From: Gigaspora rosea
Lineage: Eukaryota; Glomeromycota; Glomeromycetes; Diversisporales; Gigasporaceae
Length of the DNA: 64,000 nt
Assembly: GCA_003550325.1 (NCBI GenBank)
Contig: QKWP01000039.1
Span: 56,281 to 120,280 of the forward strand
Direction of reading: 5' to 3'
How positions within the stretch are numbered: the stretch's first letter is position 1; each line of letters opens with the position of its first letter. Shown piece after piece: positions 10,784 to 22,420 of the stretch. The notes beneath the pieces were generated by a model. It searched no databases and was not told the DNA's origin. It was given only the letters and a program-made list of their open reading frames with translations. A program made the position numbers and the translations under genes.

Positions 10784-12090
10784 TTATAATTTGTCCAACT
10801 TAATTACATTAGCAATAGCAGATAGTACGCATAAAATTGCATAAAATATTGTTGGCGCATAGACAAAAGGAATATTATAAAAATTAATATAGACAATAAT
10901 ACATTCATATATATGGTACAAATTTCTAAATTTATAAATGCGTTTTAACAGATTCTTATTATTAAACCGATCAATTAATAGTTTTTTTAAGGATGCATTG
11001 CAATGATTGAGCAAAATATCAATATATGGTTCTATCCAAGCATTATAAAAATTAAGATATCGCAATGATAACGATAATATTTCGTACTCGTATTTTCAAT
11101 TCTTCTGGTATGTCATCAACAATGCACCGTAATGAGTGTAATTGAAGTTTTTGTAAATTACCAATAAGTTCCAGAAGTTGTGTGGAAACCAAATCTTCGT
11201 AATGTAGAGATATGTAATGTTTGGACAGAAGGCATTAAGTGCTTTAGTAAGAACGATTCCTCCAAAATTTTTCAGAATCGAGACTTAGTTGTTGTAGTAA
11301 TAAGCCTGAATTGTCTAAAATTAATGCTATATTCTGTGTACTAATTGAATAATCAATTGTCTCTAAGGTTCTGATTTTATGATATAATATTCCCAACGGA
11401 TCCTATAGTCGCAAAAACTAATACAAAGTGTTTCTAAATTTTTCCAATTATTTAGTACCTCGACTTTGTACTAAAAACACAATAATTTATTTTAACTTCT
11501 TGTAATGAGCTTTTTTTGACTTTCTAAAGCTGATATGATGCCTTAGAATTTTTGGCTTTCCAATGAGCTTTACAGAAAAATCAACCAAGTTAAACAGTCT
11601 TAGTTGTTCTTGTAATATAAAAGCTTGAATTAACTGTAACACATCATTGTTAATACTCGAATTCGTCAAGTCTCAAGTTCTAATTTTCTAGCATTTTTTT
11701 TTACCAAAGCCCTTAGAAATGAGTAGAACTTTCAGTGTTGGAGATTCCTATTTTTTCTCAAAGGTAAATGTTGAAGTCGTGAGAAAAATTGTACATTTCT
11801 CCTCATAAGCAAAAGATTTTTGGTTTAAGTTTAAAAAATACAACTAATATATCTAAAATAGGGTCACTCTCAATTAGTAATTTGAGTTGTAAATTATTAT
11901 GGTATTCATCGATGTGTTGTAATATGTCGGTTCAAAAAGATTAAGAGAGATCCATTCTCTAAATTCTTCGTAATTCATCGATGCATTCGGTTCAACATGC
12001 TTGAAATTGATCCATTATATCACTTTCCCTTCTAAATGATTTAGATCAAGAATCTTTAAAAATTTTGCATCTATGTTAATTATTACTAAC
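10784..12090 (-). pseudogene. F-box/LRR family pseudogene, N-terminus missing
   Basis: Minus-strand fragments match the family seen intact at 38910-40433. The C-terminal part reads WIEPYIDILLNHCNASLKKL (10784-11065), the middle contains LIQAFILQEQLRLF (11487-11669), and further upstream come short pieces equivalent to AKFLKILDLNHLE near 12060. Frames change several times and no F-box start remains. The same damaged gene is present at 35650-36753, so it broke before the block was duplicated. Confidence 0.8.
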
Positions 12091-12384
12091 AAAAAGAATT
12101 TAGAAGCACTTTAACAAAGATATAAATTTTTTTGATGTTATACTGCTCTAAAAAACTATTTTTACACAATCGCATATATTTTACTCGATGAAAATCAAAG
12201 ATATTTAATGAAATCGAAGATATTATTTAATGAAATCAAGATTTTTACACAATCGAAGATATTACTTAATGAAAATCAAAATTTTTACGAGATTATATTT
12301 TCAATTGTTCTAACAAAAAAAAAAAAACAAGATGTCTACATAATTGTACGCACATACATATATTTGTACTTTTGATAGAATTCT

Positions 12385-12835
12385 TTATTTAATTTTGATA
12401 TAATAAAATAAAAAAATTAATGACAATAAGTTTACTTTGTAGTTTTTTTTTCCACAAATAATTGCACAAATTACCGCGTGTTTTTCATATTTAAAATGTA
12501 AATTCGGCTTTTGTTCTTTGTTAAGATTCGCCAGTTCGACTAAATAATTTTTTGATTCACGTTCTCTCAATGCTAGTTTATGTTCTTTTAATGCTAATAA
12601 CCGTTCTTGATATTCATTTTTGAGTTTTTTTTCATGTTCCCTTCTGCTTGAATTTTCAAATGAATAATGAACTGTTTGGAATCTTTTTGGTTTTTTTTTA
12701 ATTATTTAAATTTTTTATTTTTGAGCTTTTTTCATGTCCCTTCTGCTTGAATTTTCAAATGAATAACGACCACTTTGGAATCTTTTTTGGTTTTTTTTTT
12801 TTTTTAGTTATTTAAATTTTTTATTTTTTTGATGG
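12385..12835 (-). pseudogene. Charged coiled-coil gene remnant
   Basis: One minus-strand frame runs from about 12690 down to 12385 with KRFQTVHYSFENSSRRE, then EYQERLLALKEHKLALRERE and ending near AVICAIICGKK. It is rich in Lys, Glu and Leu in heptad-like order, so a coiled coil is likely. A second, partial copy of its first 25 codons lies at about 12720-12795 (YSFENSSRRD), a local duplication. The same remnant occurs at 37610-37970. I do not recognise the full-length protein. Confidence 0.5.
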
Positions 12836-13218
12836 ATTTATTTGAACTTTACACTACAATGTATCATTAATTTTACTCCAGGTTTCGCTTATTCTGACTA
12901 TTCAGAAGATAAGATCAGGTGCAATGTGACAATCAAATGACACATTTATTACAAAAGCTTGTCTAAGAAATCACCTTTTGAGCATAATAGTAAAAAATCC
13001 TTGTAATATTTTACAACATTTACTCAGGTTATATAAAAGCAAAAATCTTTACACGTGCATACACAATATTTAATTGATATTTATTTAGCTGGTAAAATCA
13101 TAAAGTTCATAAGTTGCAATTTATATGAATTTATTATATTTTAGATTTCGATTTTTACAGTTTTGATCAACTTGTATAAAATAGTATAAAATCTTGTTGG
13201 TCCACACGATAAAAGAAA
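12836..13218. other. Intergenic, AT-rich, shared with 38000-38900
   Basis: No gene. The stretch is a duplicate of the region around 38000-38136 and 38640-38900; the intact junction at about 12968 (TCTAAGAAATCACC) is the empty site for the TIR insertion at 38137-38638. Confidence 0.6.
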
Positions 13219-14724
13219 TTAACAATCAACAACAATTCGTTCATATGGTACCAATGCAACATATGCTTCCACTTCCTTTCTAATATTATCATCTAAAACT
13301 AAATTACTTTCTACGCCCACGTAGTTCAAAGTTCTGGTTCTTATACAAAATTCGATTAGCGCTTTAGTATTTTTTTCGTCACCAAGGCGATAAATTAATA
13401 TTTTTTTTAAAGGTGAATTGCAATGATTGAAGAAAACATCTATATATGGTTCTAGCCAATTATCTCCTAAGTCAAAATATTGCAATGTTAACGGCAATAT
13501 TTCAGCAAATTGAATTACTCGTATTTTAATTCTTCTTCTGGTATTCCATCAACAATGCACATTAATGAGAGAAATTGAAGTTTTTGTAAATTGCCAATAA
13601 GCTTCACAAGTTGTGTAGAAAACCCAAAATAATTAATGTTGAGATATGTAATATTTGTACAGAAGGACTTAATTGCTTCTAGTAATACCGATTCTTTTCC
13701 CAATTGGTTTAATACTTAACCGTTGTAGTAATAAGCCAGATTTTTCTAAAATTAACGCTATAGGCTGTACATCATACAGATCATCAATTATCTTTAAAGT
13801 GCTGATTTTACAATCTAATATGTTCGATAATTTCGTATCGCAACACTTAATATAAAATGTTTCTAAATTTTTACAATTATTTAGTACATCGAACTCTGTA
13901 TTAAAAACACAAAATTCTACCCTAACTTCTTGTAATGAGTTTTTTTGACTATCTAAAGCTGAAATGATGCCATAAAATTCTTTAGGATAATTATACCCAG
14001 CAAAGCTAAACAGCCTAAGTTGTTCTTGTGACTTAATAACGTTTATAAGAACATGAACTAGTTGTTTCTCATAATAATAAGAATCAAACCCGTAAATTAT
14101 CAAAGTACTAAGTTTTGTTGCATGTTTGGCTAAGGCCCTTAATAGTGTGATAGCACTTTCAATGTTGTCATCTGATATTTCGTTCAAAGATAGATGTTGA
14201 ATTCTTGAAAAAAATTGCTTATTTTCTCCTAATGTATAAAAGATCTCTGGCTTTAATTCAAGAGATTTCGAAAAACCTAAACCTAATTTACGCAAAGTGG
14301 CTCCATTTTCAATGAATAATTTGAATAGTGAATTGTTTATGTGATATTTCGTGTCGTCGTAAAATGATTCTGAATTAACTAGCTCAAGATTGATCCATTT
14401 TTTAACTTTCTTTTCTAGAAGAAATAAATCAAGAACTTTTAGGAACCTTGCGTAATTAAATAATGTTTTGGAAATTTTATTTATCCCACATTCTTCTTTT
14501 AAAATTAATTTTTCATCTTCACCAAGAGATGAAAAATATTTAGAAATGAATAAAGGTTTTTTATTGAAAGAAAATGGATCTTGCCAAAGTATGGGTATTG
14601 ATATTTTGCACCACTGTCGACTCACAAGTACGCACGAATATAAAGAATAAAATTCATTATTTAGATTATTAAGAATTTTCTCCAATACTTCGGGCATATC
14701 ACCCATAAATATTTTCGATGCCAT
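13219..14724 (-). pseudogene. F-box/LRR family gene, broken by two frameshifts
   Basis: Reading on the minus strand from ATG 14724, the first 340 or so residues match the intact paralogue at 38910-40433 (F-box-like MPEVLEKIL to SRQWCKISIPILW, then Leu-rich repeats). Near 13703 a 17-bp deletion relative to the paralogue shifts the frame; near 13520 loss of one C in a TTTTCAATT context shifts it again. The C-terminus (WLEPYIDVFFNHCNSPLKK to ERIVVDC) is still readable at 13219-13497. F-box proteins of this kind normally link substrates to SCF ubiquitin ligases. The copy at 42947-44240 carries the same two lesions. Confidence 0.9.
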
Positions 14725-14822
14725 GTTTGTTTATGAAAAATAGAAAGAAATTTAAGAAAATGCTATGTAACATAGTCTATAAATAGTAGTACCGCATCAA
14801 TCAGATGATCTACTTTAATCAA
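14725..14822 (-). promoter_or_regulatory. Shared F-box-family promoter module
   Basis: On the minus strand, GATTAAAGTAGATCATCTGA, then TTGATGC, a TATTTATAG TATA-like box and CTATGTTACATAG lie in order upstream of the ATG at 14724. The same elements at the same spacing precede the F-box genes at 33119, 40433 and 44240. Confidence 0.55.
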
Positions 14823-14937
14823 AACAATCGCGTCGCGTCTGTGCCAGGTTATGTCGATCACTAATTTTAAAGTGCGTAAGTTTTAAGATATGAATATGAC
14901 ACTATTGTTTAGGCTTTTAATAATTAAACAAATTGAT

Positions 14938-14938
14938 N
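14938..14938. other. Single-N contig junction
   Basis: The paralogous sequence at about 40644-40660 has about 17 bp (TGGAGAAGGTAAGAG...) at this point that are missing here. This junction therefore looks like a genuine short gap with correct adjacency, unlike those at 42946 and 53663. Confidence 0.7.
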
Positions 14939-15869
14939 ATGTCGATTGTGTTAATTTATGTTTGCTAAAATTTAGATATATTAAGAGCGTCAATTGACGT
15001 CCCCGGATAACTGCTATCTTGGGGTTTAATAAATAAATAAAAAAAAAAAAAAAAAAAAAAATTAGATATATACTATATAATATAATAATATAGTCAACGA
15101 ACTAAAATGTAAATAATAATTTAACCTGGATAGAACGTTTTGATTTGTGTAAAATGAATATATTTTAAAAAATTTGTGCCGCTAATTTGATGAATTTTAC
15201 CAGAAGTAATATGAATGTGAGTTATGAAAGTAAAGTTGTTTAATGGTTTTAATGTGTATTTGGATAAAATTAGAATACAGTATTTTAGGTGTGTTAAAGT
15301 AACATACAATAATGCAAGCGTAATTGGAACGCGCTGACGTCCGTACAACGTTGATATAAATTAAGTTTAATTTTTAAATATTTATACATGCTTTAAATTG
15401 ATTCTAAATACAAAAATTATATTTTAATAAAGTATAAAGCTTCATTTCATAAAACGCGAATAATTCTAAACTTTCTATTCATCCCCAAAATATGTTAGTT
15501 TTGAACACCTAATGTTAAGATTTGTGAACTTTAAAAATCATTTTAATTAATTGATTAATAAACTAACTTTATGTATGCCTTGTACCCGTCTTAAAGTATG
15601 CTAATTAAAACAGTAAGTATACATTATTGGACATAAATTGGTGAATAACGATAATTTAGCAATTTGCCAAATAATGATGTTATTTGATAATGATTCTAGG
15701 GAGTTATCGACTGAGTTTTAATTTGAATAAACATGGTTACATGAAAAAAATAATAAGAAAAAATAATTTCATGATAATATAAGCTTGCCTGATCATGTAT
15801 ATGCTTTTTACCGTTTATATTTGGCTAATTATTGCAAATTTTAAATTTACAAAATTTATAAAGCAGTTT
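14939..15869. other. Intergenic, upstream part of duplicated block
   Basis: The stretch to about 15365 matches 40660-41000. No credible gene. A poly(A) run at 15040-15060 is present. Confidence 0.5.
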
Positions 15870-16075
15870 ACAGATAATTTGTTTCACCGATAGTTTATTT
15901 CACCGATAGATTATTTCATCGCAGTCATTTCACCGACAAAATAATTTCGATCATTGTCGTTAGGTCAGGCTATTATTAAGTTAAGGTTAGTGCGATTTTA
16001 AAAAGCTTGTCGGTGAAATAATTTTGGTAAAATAAACTTGTGAGTGAATTGATTTTCAGACAAATTACATAAACA
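15870..16075. mobile_element. Small TIR element (MITE-like), about 200 bp
   Basis: The ends AATTTGTTTCACCGA and (reverse complement) AATTTGTCTGAAAATC are related, and the internal TTTCACCGACAAAATAATTT is mirrored by GTCGGTGAAATAATTTTGG. TTTCACCGATAG is tandemly repeated near the left end. There is no coding capacity. Confidence 0.5.
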
Positions 16076-16227
16076 AGTATTTCAGAAAAATTGACTTCTG
16101 GAAGCCAAGCCAAGCTTTATGTGATACCTTTATTATTTTGCACTTTCTTTGTAACTAGGAAAGTAAACTTATTGAATTATTGTCAATTGATTATTTTATT
16201 TATTAATAAAAATTTGATCATAATAAA

Positions 16228-16797
16228 ATGATCAACGTAGTTTTGATTAATTACCGTATTATTATTGCTCGATCATCTGACTTTATACAAAAAACAGCGC
16301 TACCCTTATTGGCTCTAATATACATGATTACATTTTCCATCACAGTGACATGCATTCATCACATAGCAAACAACAAGGGCACCTACAGTGTCCCGTCTGC
16401 CTCACAGGTACAGAGACGATCCGAAACCATTTTCGGATCAATGTGCCTTCATATAGCGGGAATCAACGAGTCTTCTCATAGCTGAAAAGAGAATCGATAA
16501 CAATGCTTCTGCAGAAATGAGCGGGGTTCATTCTTATGGCTCTTGCGCTGCCACTTGTAGTCGTGGAGCCACTACAACAATTGGTCCTTGCACTGCCACT
16601 TGCAGCCGTGGAGCCAAAAACAACAACTGGTCCTTGTACTGCCCTATGCAGCCGTGGATCCAACTACCTCTGGTCCTTGTACTGCCACTCGCAGCCGTGG
16701 AGCCAGGTACACTACAGGTTCTTGCACTGCTAACGCAGCCGTGGAGTCTGATACAACAAAACAACCCAATACTGCTTGCTTGAATTCGGGTGAGTAA
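16228..16797 (+). CDS. Possible Cys-rich repeat protein locus (hypothetical, frames broken)
   Basis: A first open stretch (16228-16485) contains a hydrophobic run, LPLLALIYMITFSITVTC, that could be a signal or membrane segment. From 16538 five 43-46 bp repeats follow (starts 16538, 16583, 16629, 16672, 16717). Read in frame they give variants of GPCTATCSRGATTT, two Cys per 15 residues. Units two and three are 46 and 43 bp, so the frame slips twice. A GTGAGT donor-like site follows at 16790. It is GC-rich in an AT-rich setting. It could be a decayed secreted protein gene or only a minisatellite; the opposite strand is also open. Confidence 0.3.
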
Positions 16798-17479
16798 GGG
16801 AGGGAGATAGAGCCAGCCTTCACAAGGCGAGCGATAGCGAAAAGAAAGATAACCTTCTTTACCGAAATTTTTTACCTTAAATACTCCTCCCGTATCACTG
16901 GATCATATTTTGCCACAGTCATTATCCCTTACCGCCATTATCGATTTAACAATAATCATAAACATGTGAATATCAAAATCATATGCAAATCTGAAATTAC
17001 CTGTAAAAACAAGTTACAAAATCTCACGACAATAATCAAAGAATAACCATAAAAGGATACATAACAAAACCTGTGCGTGATCGGTCATAAAATCATCTGA
17101 TCTCGCAATAATGATCGCCCTGTCACTTCGTTGACAGGCTTTTCAGTCTGTGTGACACCCCAGTATTACTTGCAGAATAAGTGTACTTGTTTTTTTTTTG
17201 CAACATTCCACGACATTTATCGGGTTATAACGAAGCGAATATTCCTAACTACATACGTAAATAATACAGTAAATTTGATATTTATCTAGCTGGTAAAAAT
17301 CCAGTTTGTGAATTGCGAGTGATTTATAATGTTTAGGCTTGCACTTTGAAATTTGTGTCAGCTTTATTATATTTTAGTTTTTGATTTTTGAGATTTTATA
17401 GTTTGGAACATTGACAATAGGCAAAAAAAATAGCATAAAATCTTGCTATCTCGAAGATGAAATGAATTTATTGAAGTTA
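16798..17479. other. Intergenic
   Basis: No gene or clear repeat recognised; GC content falls back to the AT-rich background after about 16900. Confidence 0.4.
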
Positions 17480-18930
17480 ACAATTAACTACAATATAATG
17501 ATCTGGTACTAATGCAACATTTGCCTCTACTTGCTTTCTAATATTATCATCTAAAGCTTCAAACTTAGATATTCACGTACACCCACGCAGTTCAAAGTTC
17601 TGGTTCTTACACAGAATTCGATTAACGTTTTAGTATTTCTCGTTATCAAGGTGACCAATTAACAGTTTTTTTAAAGGTGCTTGACAATGATTGAGCAAAA
17701 TATCAATATATGGCTCTAGCCAAATATCTCTTAAGTCAATGTATTGCAATATTTTTGAAAACTGCATAACTCGAATTTTCATAGGTATTTTATTAATATC
17801 GCACCGTAACGAGAGAAATTGAAGCCTGTACAAATTACCAATAAGTTCTAGGAGTTGTGTAGGAAATTCAACGTGCCTAATCTTAAAGTATGTAATGTTT
17901 GGGCAGAATGACTTAATTGCTTCTAATATTAACGATTCTTCCTGAATATCTTCATCTATTGATATTGATTTGAGTATTAATCTTTGTAGTAATATACCAG
18001 CTTTTTCTAAAATTAATGCCATTTCCTGTGCATCAATTGGGGTGTCAAAGCACTTCTAAAGTGCTAATCTTAAAATCTAATATTTTCAACAGTTTCGTAT
18101 TGCAACACATAATACGAATTGTTTCTAAATTTTTACAATTATTCAGTACATTGATCTCTGCGTTAAAGAACAATCATGAATTACAACTTTTTGTAATGAG
18201 ATTTTTGATACTCTAAAGCTGAAATGTACCGTGGAATTCTGTATGCCCTCCAGTTATTATAAACTGTCTAAGTTGCTTCTGTAATTTAATAACATATATA
18301 AGAGCATGACATACCGTATTTGTGATTCATAATCAGAATGAAAGACAATTCTCAAAGTTCTAATTTTTGTAGTATTTTCTGCCAAGGCCCTTAATAATGT
18401 AGTAACACTTTCGATGTCAAAAGTTGATATTATGGCTAAAGATAAATGTGGTTCGTGAGAAAAATTGCTCGTTTCGTCCTAATGAGTAAAAAATTTCTGG
18501 CTTTAATTGAAAAGACCTTGAAAAACATAAACCTAATTTATGTAAAGTGGCACCACTTTCAATGAATAACTTTAATAATAAATTGATTATGCGATTTATC
18601 AATCTTTCGTAAGATACAAGCTTGAGATCGATCCATTTTTTAACCATACTTTCTAGACTGATTAAATCAAGAACCTTTAAAAAACTTGCATGATCAAATA
18701 ATGTTTTGTAAATTTCTTCATTTATTCCACATTCTTCAAAACATAATTTTTTCGTATTCGCCAAGAGACAAAAATAATTGGAAATGAATAAAGGACTTCG
18801 ATTGAATGAAAATGGATCTTTCTAAAGAATAGGAATTGACATTTTGCACCAATGTCGGCTCACAAGTGCGCATGAGTATAGATAATAAATTTCATTACTT
18901 AAATTATTTTTAATTCAGTAATCTTGTAAA
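17480..18930 (-). pseudogene. F-box/LRR family pseudogene
   Basis: Minus-strand pieces in order are SRHWCKMSIPIL-stop (about 18840), CGINEEIYKTLFDHASFLKV with LFIESGATLHKLGLCFSRSF (18417-18764), then MALILEKAGILLQRLILKS to WLEPYIDILLNHCQAPLKKL (17630-18022). The start of the F-box is degraded, a stop replaces the Trp/Gln after PIL, and frames change at least three times. It is more diverged from the other copies than they are from one another. Confidence 0.85.
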
Positions 18931-18984
18931 AATCGAAGGGATTTTTAAGACAATTTCATGCAACGTAGCTAAAAATAGTAGGGC

Positions 18985-19012
18985 TGCATCAATCAGATGA
19001 TCATACTCTAAT
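18985..19012 (-). promoter_or_regulatory. Relic of F-box-family promoter motif
   Basis: GCATCAATCAGATGATCATA (plus strand) matches the upstream motif of the intact paralogue at 40503. The TATA-like and CTATGTTACATA parts are degraded here, in line with the pseudogene downstream. Confidence 0.45.
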
Positions 19013-19447
19013 CAAAACAATTGCATTACTAAATCAAAAGAGCGTAAACTGCAGGCTTTAATTATTTAATGAATGGTAGTTAAAGACGTATATATATGCA
19101 AATTTTCACGGTGACAATTTATTTAGAAGTCAACCCTAAGTTTAGATAGCATAATATGCTCATAATTCAGGTTTTATCGCAGAAGCATATGCGATAGCGT
19201 ATTCGCATATTAAGATAAATTTTGCATAATTAATAAAGCATAATCTGCACATAAAATGGCCAGAATTAAAGATTGAGTAACATCAGTTTACCAATTTCCC
19301 CACCAGTTCCTATTGGACGCATAGAAATCTTGTATTTGATTGTATTAAACATAAATCATCAGATTCAAAATTTCAAATAACGGTATGAATGTTTAAGTAA
19401 TAATATATACCGTTAAAGTAGTATAAAAGTTTAATAAGAAACATATA
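19013..19447. other. Intergenic, AT-rich
   Basis: No gene or repeat family recognised. Confidence 0.4.
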
Positions 19448-19726
19448 TTAGGCCACACAAAGTTGATTTTCATTTTCGTTTTGGTCCCAAAATTTAGTAG
19501 GCGAGTCGGATTTTTTTTTATTTTTTTATTTTTTTTTTAATCTACTGTTCTTGTCCGCATCCAAAATATTTTAGATTTTTTTTCGATTCTATCGAGTAAT
19601 TCTAGAAGCTTTAGGTTGACACCGGAGAAAAAATTAAATAGCAAAAATGGAATAATCGGAACGATTGAATTTTAAAAAAAGGTTAGTGGGTTATACAAAA
19701 TGAAAAATTAACTTTGTGTGGCCTAA
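19448..19726. mobile_element. 279-bp MITE with TA target duplication
   Basis: The element begins TTAGGCCACACAAAGTTGAT and ends with its inverted counterpart AACTTTGTGTGGCCTAA; TA lies on each side (19446-19447, 19727-19728). The size, lack of coding capacity and TA duplication fit a Tc1/mariner-type non-autonomous element. Confidence 0.75.
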
Positions 19727-21384
19727 TATTTAAATTTTGAGGGTATTTTTCATTTGGCGCAAAATACAATTTTGTAAACACGATTCTTTTCGTAATTTAT
19801 ATTACACAGATTCTGTGGTTTTATTGGTAAGTTACTTATGGGTTCAGTACTTAAAATCAGTGATATAAATTGGATCGGTGCAGTAAGCACAGCGCACATA
19901 GATTTAAATTTGCACATATAACAGGCTCTCCGTAAGCATATAAATTTTTTTGGCGCATGTTTTTTTTTGCGTTTCTGCCAATAAAAGTTTTTTTGAATTC
20001 ATAACACTTACAATAACGATAATGATAAAAATTTATAACGATAAATTTACAACTCTGGTGATCACATATTTCGCTTATTTCTATCTGATCCGCATAATCT
20101 GTAGCATAATTTTAAAAATTTATTTGTAAAGCAGGCAGAATTTGGGATTGTCGCAGCAGAAAATTAGGATCCCTAAACCTTTATAATACATAATCACGTG
20201 ATATCATGAACATTCAAGATCTAATACCCAAAATTACCTAACATCGTTAAGCGACTTAATAATCGATTCTAATTTTGCATAGCAAGACCCAACGAATCTT
20301 GAGACACAGACATACCTCTTTCTGCCTGCAAATTCAAAGAACTTGGCTGATGTTGGATAAAGATAGTGGTGTTTGTTTCGATACCCATTAATTAGCACTT
20401 TCTCAACTTACACGAAAAAAAATCTTTATGAATCATTAAAAAGGGATCGGTGCATATTGAAGCATGCCTTTTTGTTGTGCTTTTATGGACATTTCGCCCT
20501 ATATTTATTTATAGCCTTGAGTTTGTTTTTTTTTCATTAGATTAGCTAGTACTAATGCTTCGAAATAATCGATAAGGTCTTGTGATCAAGCAAAATTCTA
20601 TGATCGATCAAAATTCTTTGATTGATCATGCTTAAGATGAATTTCAAGTTCTGTCACAATCAATTTGACTAAGCGATTAATCATTTTATAACCATTCTCC
20701 ATTTCTAATATAAACCAATGCATTTTTTTATTTTATTTTTTTTATTTTGTAATTTTTACTTAAAATTCATATTATTATATAAGAATTTTAATAAATATTA
20801 AATATGATAATTCTAAATGTAATAGTTGGTTTTTATTCCAATAACTTGAAACATGGTAGTGCTAAATATGATAAAAGATTTATTTCAAAGAACCTTTTAA
20901 TAAAATAATGCAAAGATAGGGACTTTGATGCTGTTGAACTTATATATTTAATAAAGTTTGTTTTCAATTATTGCTAATTCTTATTTGTCTTAATAATTGC
21001 TTAAAATTTATTATTTTCATTTATATAATAAATTCTTATTTGTGATAGATTTAATATCATAATTGTAACTAACTTTAGGTAACCTGCTTCACTATTGCTT
21101 TTTGAGTATTTGTAGAAAATGTATTATTTATAGTTTTATTTATTTCATCGCTTGTTGGCTTGCAATATTTAGTTTATAAATATTTGATATTTAGTTTTTT
21201 TTTGTTTTTTTTGGATTTAACAGAAAACGGATTTTTTTTTGTAAGTAAACAAATTAAAAGTGAAAGAAAAAAAAAGACTACATAAAAATTTCATATAAAA
21301 ATTTTTTAATCTATTGTTTACATAATTCGTTTGAGCTTAATTTTTGTAGCGAGTGATCCCAATTATCGTAAGGTAACAAATAAT
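19727..21384. other. Intergenic, AT-rich with T and A homopolymers
   Basis: No credible gene. Repeated TGATCGATCAAAATTCT-like segments occur near 20590-20625. Confidence 0.4.
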
Positions 21385-21523
21385 ACCATTATTGGATGCT
21401 TCACACCAATAACTGATCTATCTGGCATTGAATTTGATCATAATATGTCTGGGTCCAGCTGTCTCATGATCAAATTCGATGCCAGATACTTCTTGTTATT
21501 TGTAGGTGCAACAATAATATTGG
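21385..21523. repeat. Imperfect inverted repeat
   Basis: TCTGGCATTGAATTTGATCA (from 21421) is mirrored by TGATCAAATTCGATGCCAGA (about 21466-21485), and weaker pairing extends about 35 bp outward on both sides. It borders the large TIR element but is not part of its ends. Confidence 0.6.
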
Positions 21524-21739
21524 AATCATACAAATCATGATATAATTGTAGTCATCTATCAAATGACTCCAGTTATTGTTTGCTACACATTCTAATATCT
21601 GAGTAGGTATAACCCAAGTAGGCAGGTGACCAGGTTAAATTATAACCATCAATTAATGAGTAACTCCATGGGTCACCCGCTGATTGAACTGTAAATAGCA
21701 GATATTCATGAGCTTTGTTTCTCAAAAACTCTAACCAAT

Positions 21740-22420
21740 TAAGATATAACAATCACAATTAAAGCTTGTATAATCTTGTTATCTAGAGAAAATTGCACAA
21801 TGAATAGTTAGTTTTACAAATAAAGCTTGTATAATCTCATTGTCATAGAAAAATTAAATAGTAATTTCATGAATAAAGCTTGCATTTTTTCATTGCCTTG
21901 AAAAAATTGTACTGATAACAAATAAAACTTGCATAATCTTGTTGTCTTGAAAAAATTATACCAATTGAATAGTAAGCTTCTCAAATAAAAATTGCATTTT
22001 TATTGTCTTGAGAAAATTGCACCAAGTAAATAATGGGATCAAAATATGTTACATTTTTTGTTTTGGGAAAATTGCACCAATAACAAATAAACTTGCATAA
22101 TTTTGTTGTCTTGAGAAAATCATACCAATTGAATAGAAAGTTTCACAAATAAAAATTGTATAATCTCTTTGTCTTGGGAAAATTGTACTAATTGAATAGT
22201 AAGTTTTACAAATAAAACTTGTATAATCTTATCATAGAAAAATAGACTAATTGAATAGTAAGTTTTACAAATAAAGCTTGCATTTCATTATTTAGAAAAA
22301 TTGCACCATTCAAATAATAATTTTCATAAATAAAGTTTGCATAATTTTCCAAATGAATAATAAGTTTCACAATTAAAGCATAATTTTTGTTGTATTGGAA
22401 AAACAAGAAATGCATCGCAA
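21740..22420. repeat. Subterminal repeat array, left
   Basis: Roughly ten units built on AAATAAAGCTTGCATAATCT-TTGTCTTGAGAAAATTGCACCAA-TTGAATAGTAAGTTTCAC, each 60-75 bp, diverged. The array is the reverse complement of the one at 26290-27115. Confidence 0.75.

Noticed and set aside
21740-22420. Regularly spaced repeats that could suggest a CRISPR array
   Set aside because: Units are diverged, AT-rich, mirrored at the other end of a TIR element, and the setting is eukaryotic; no cas genes.
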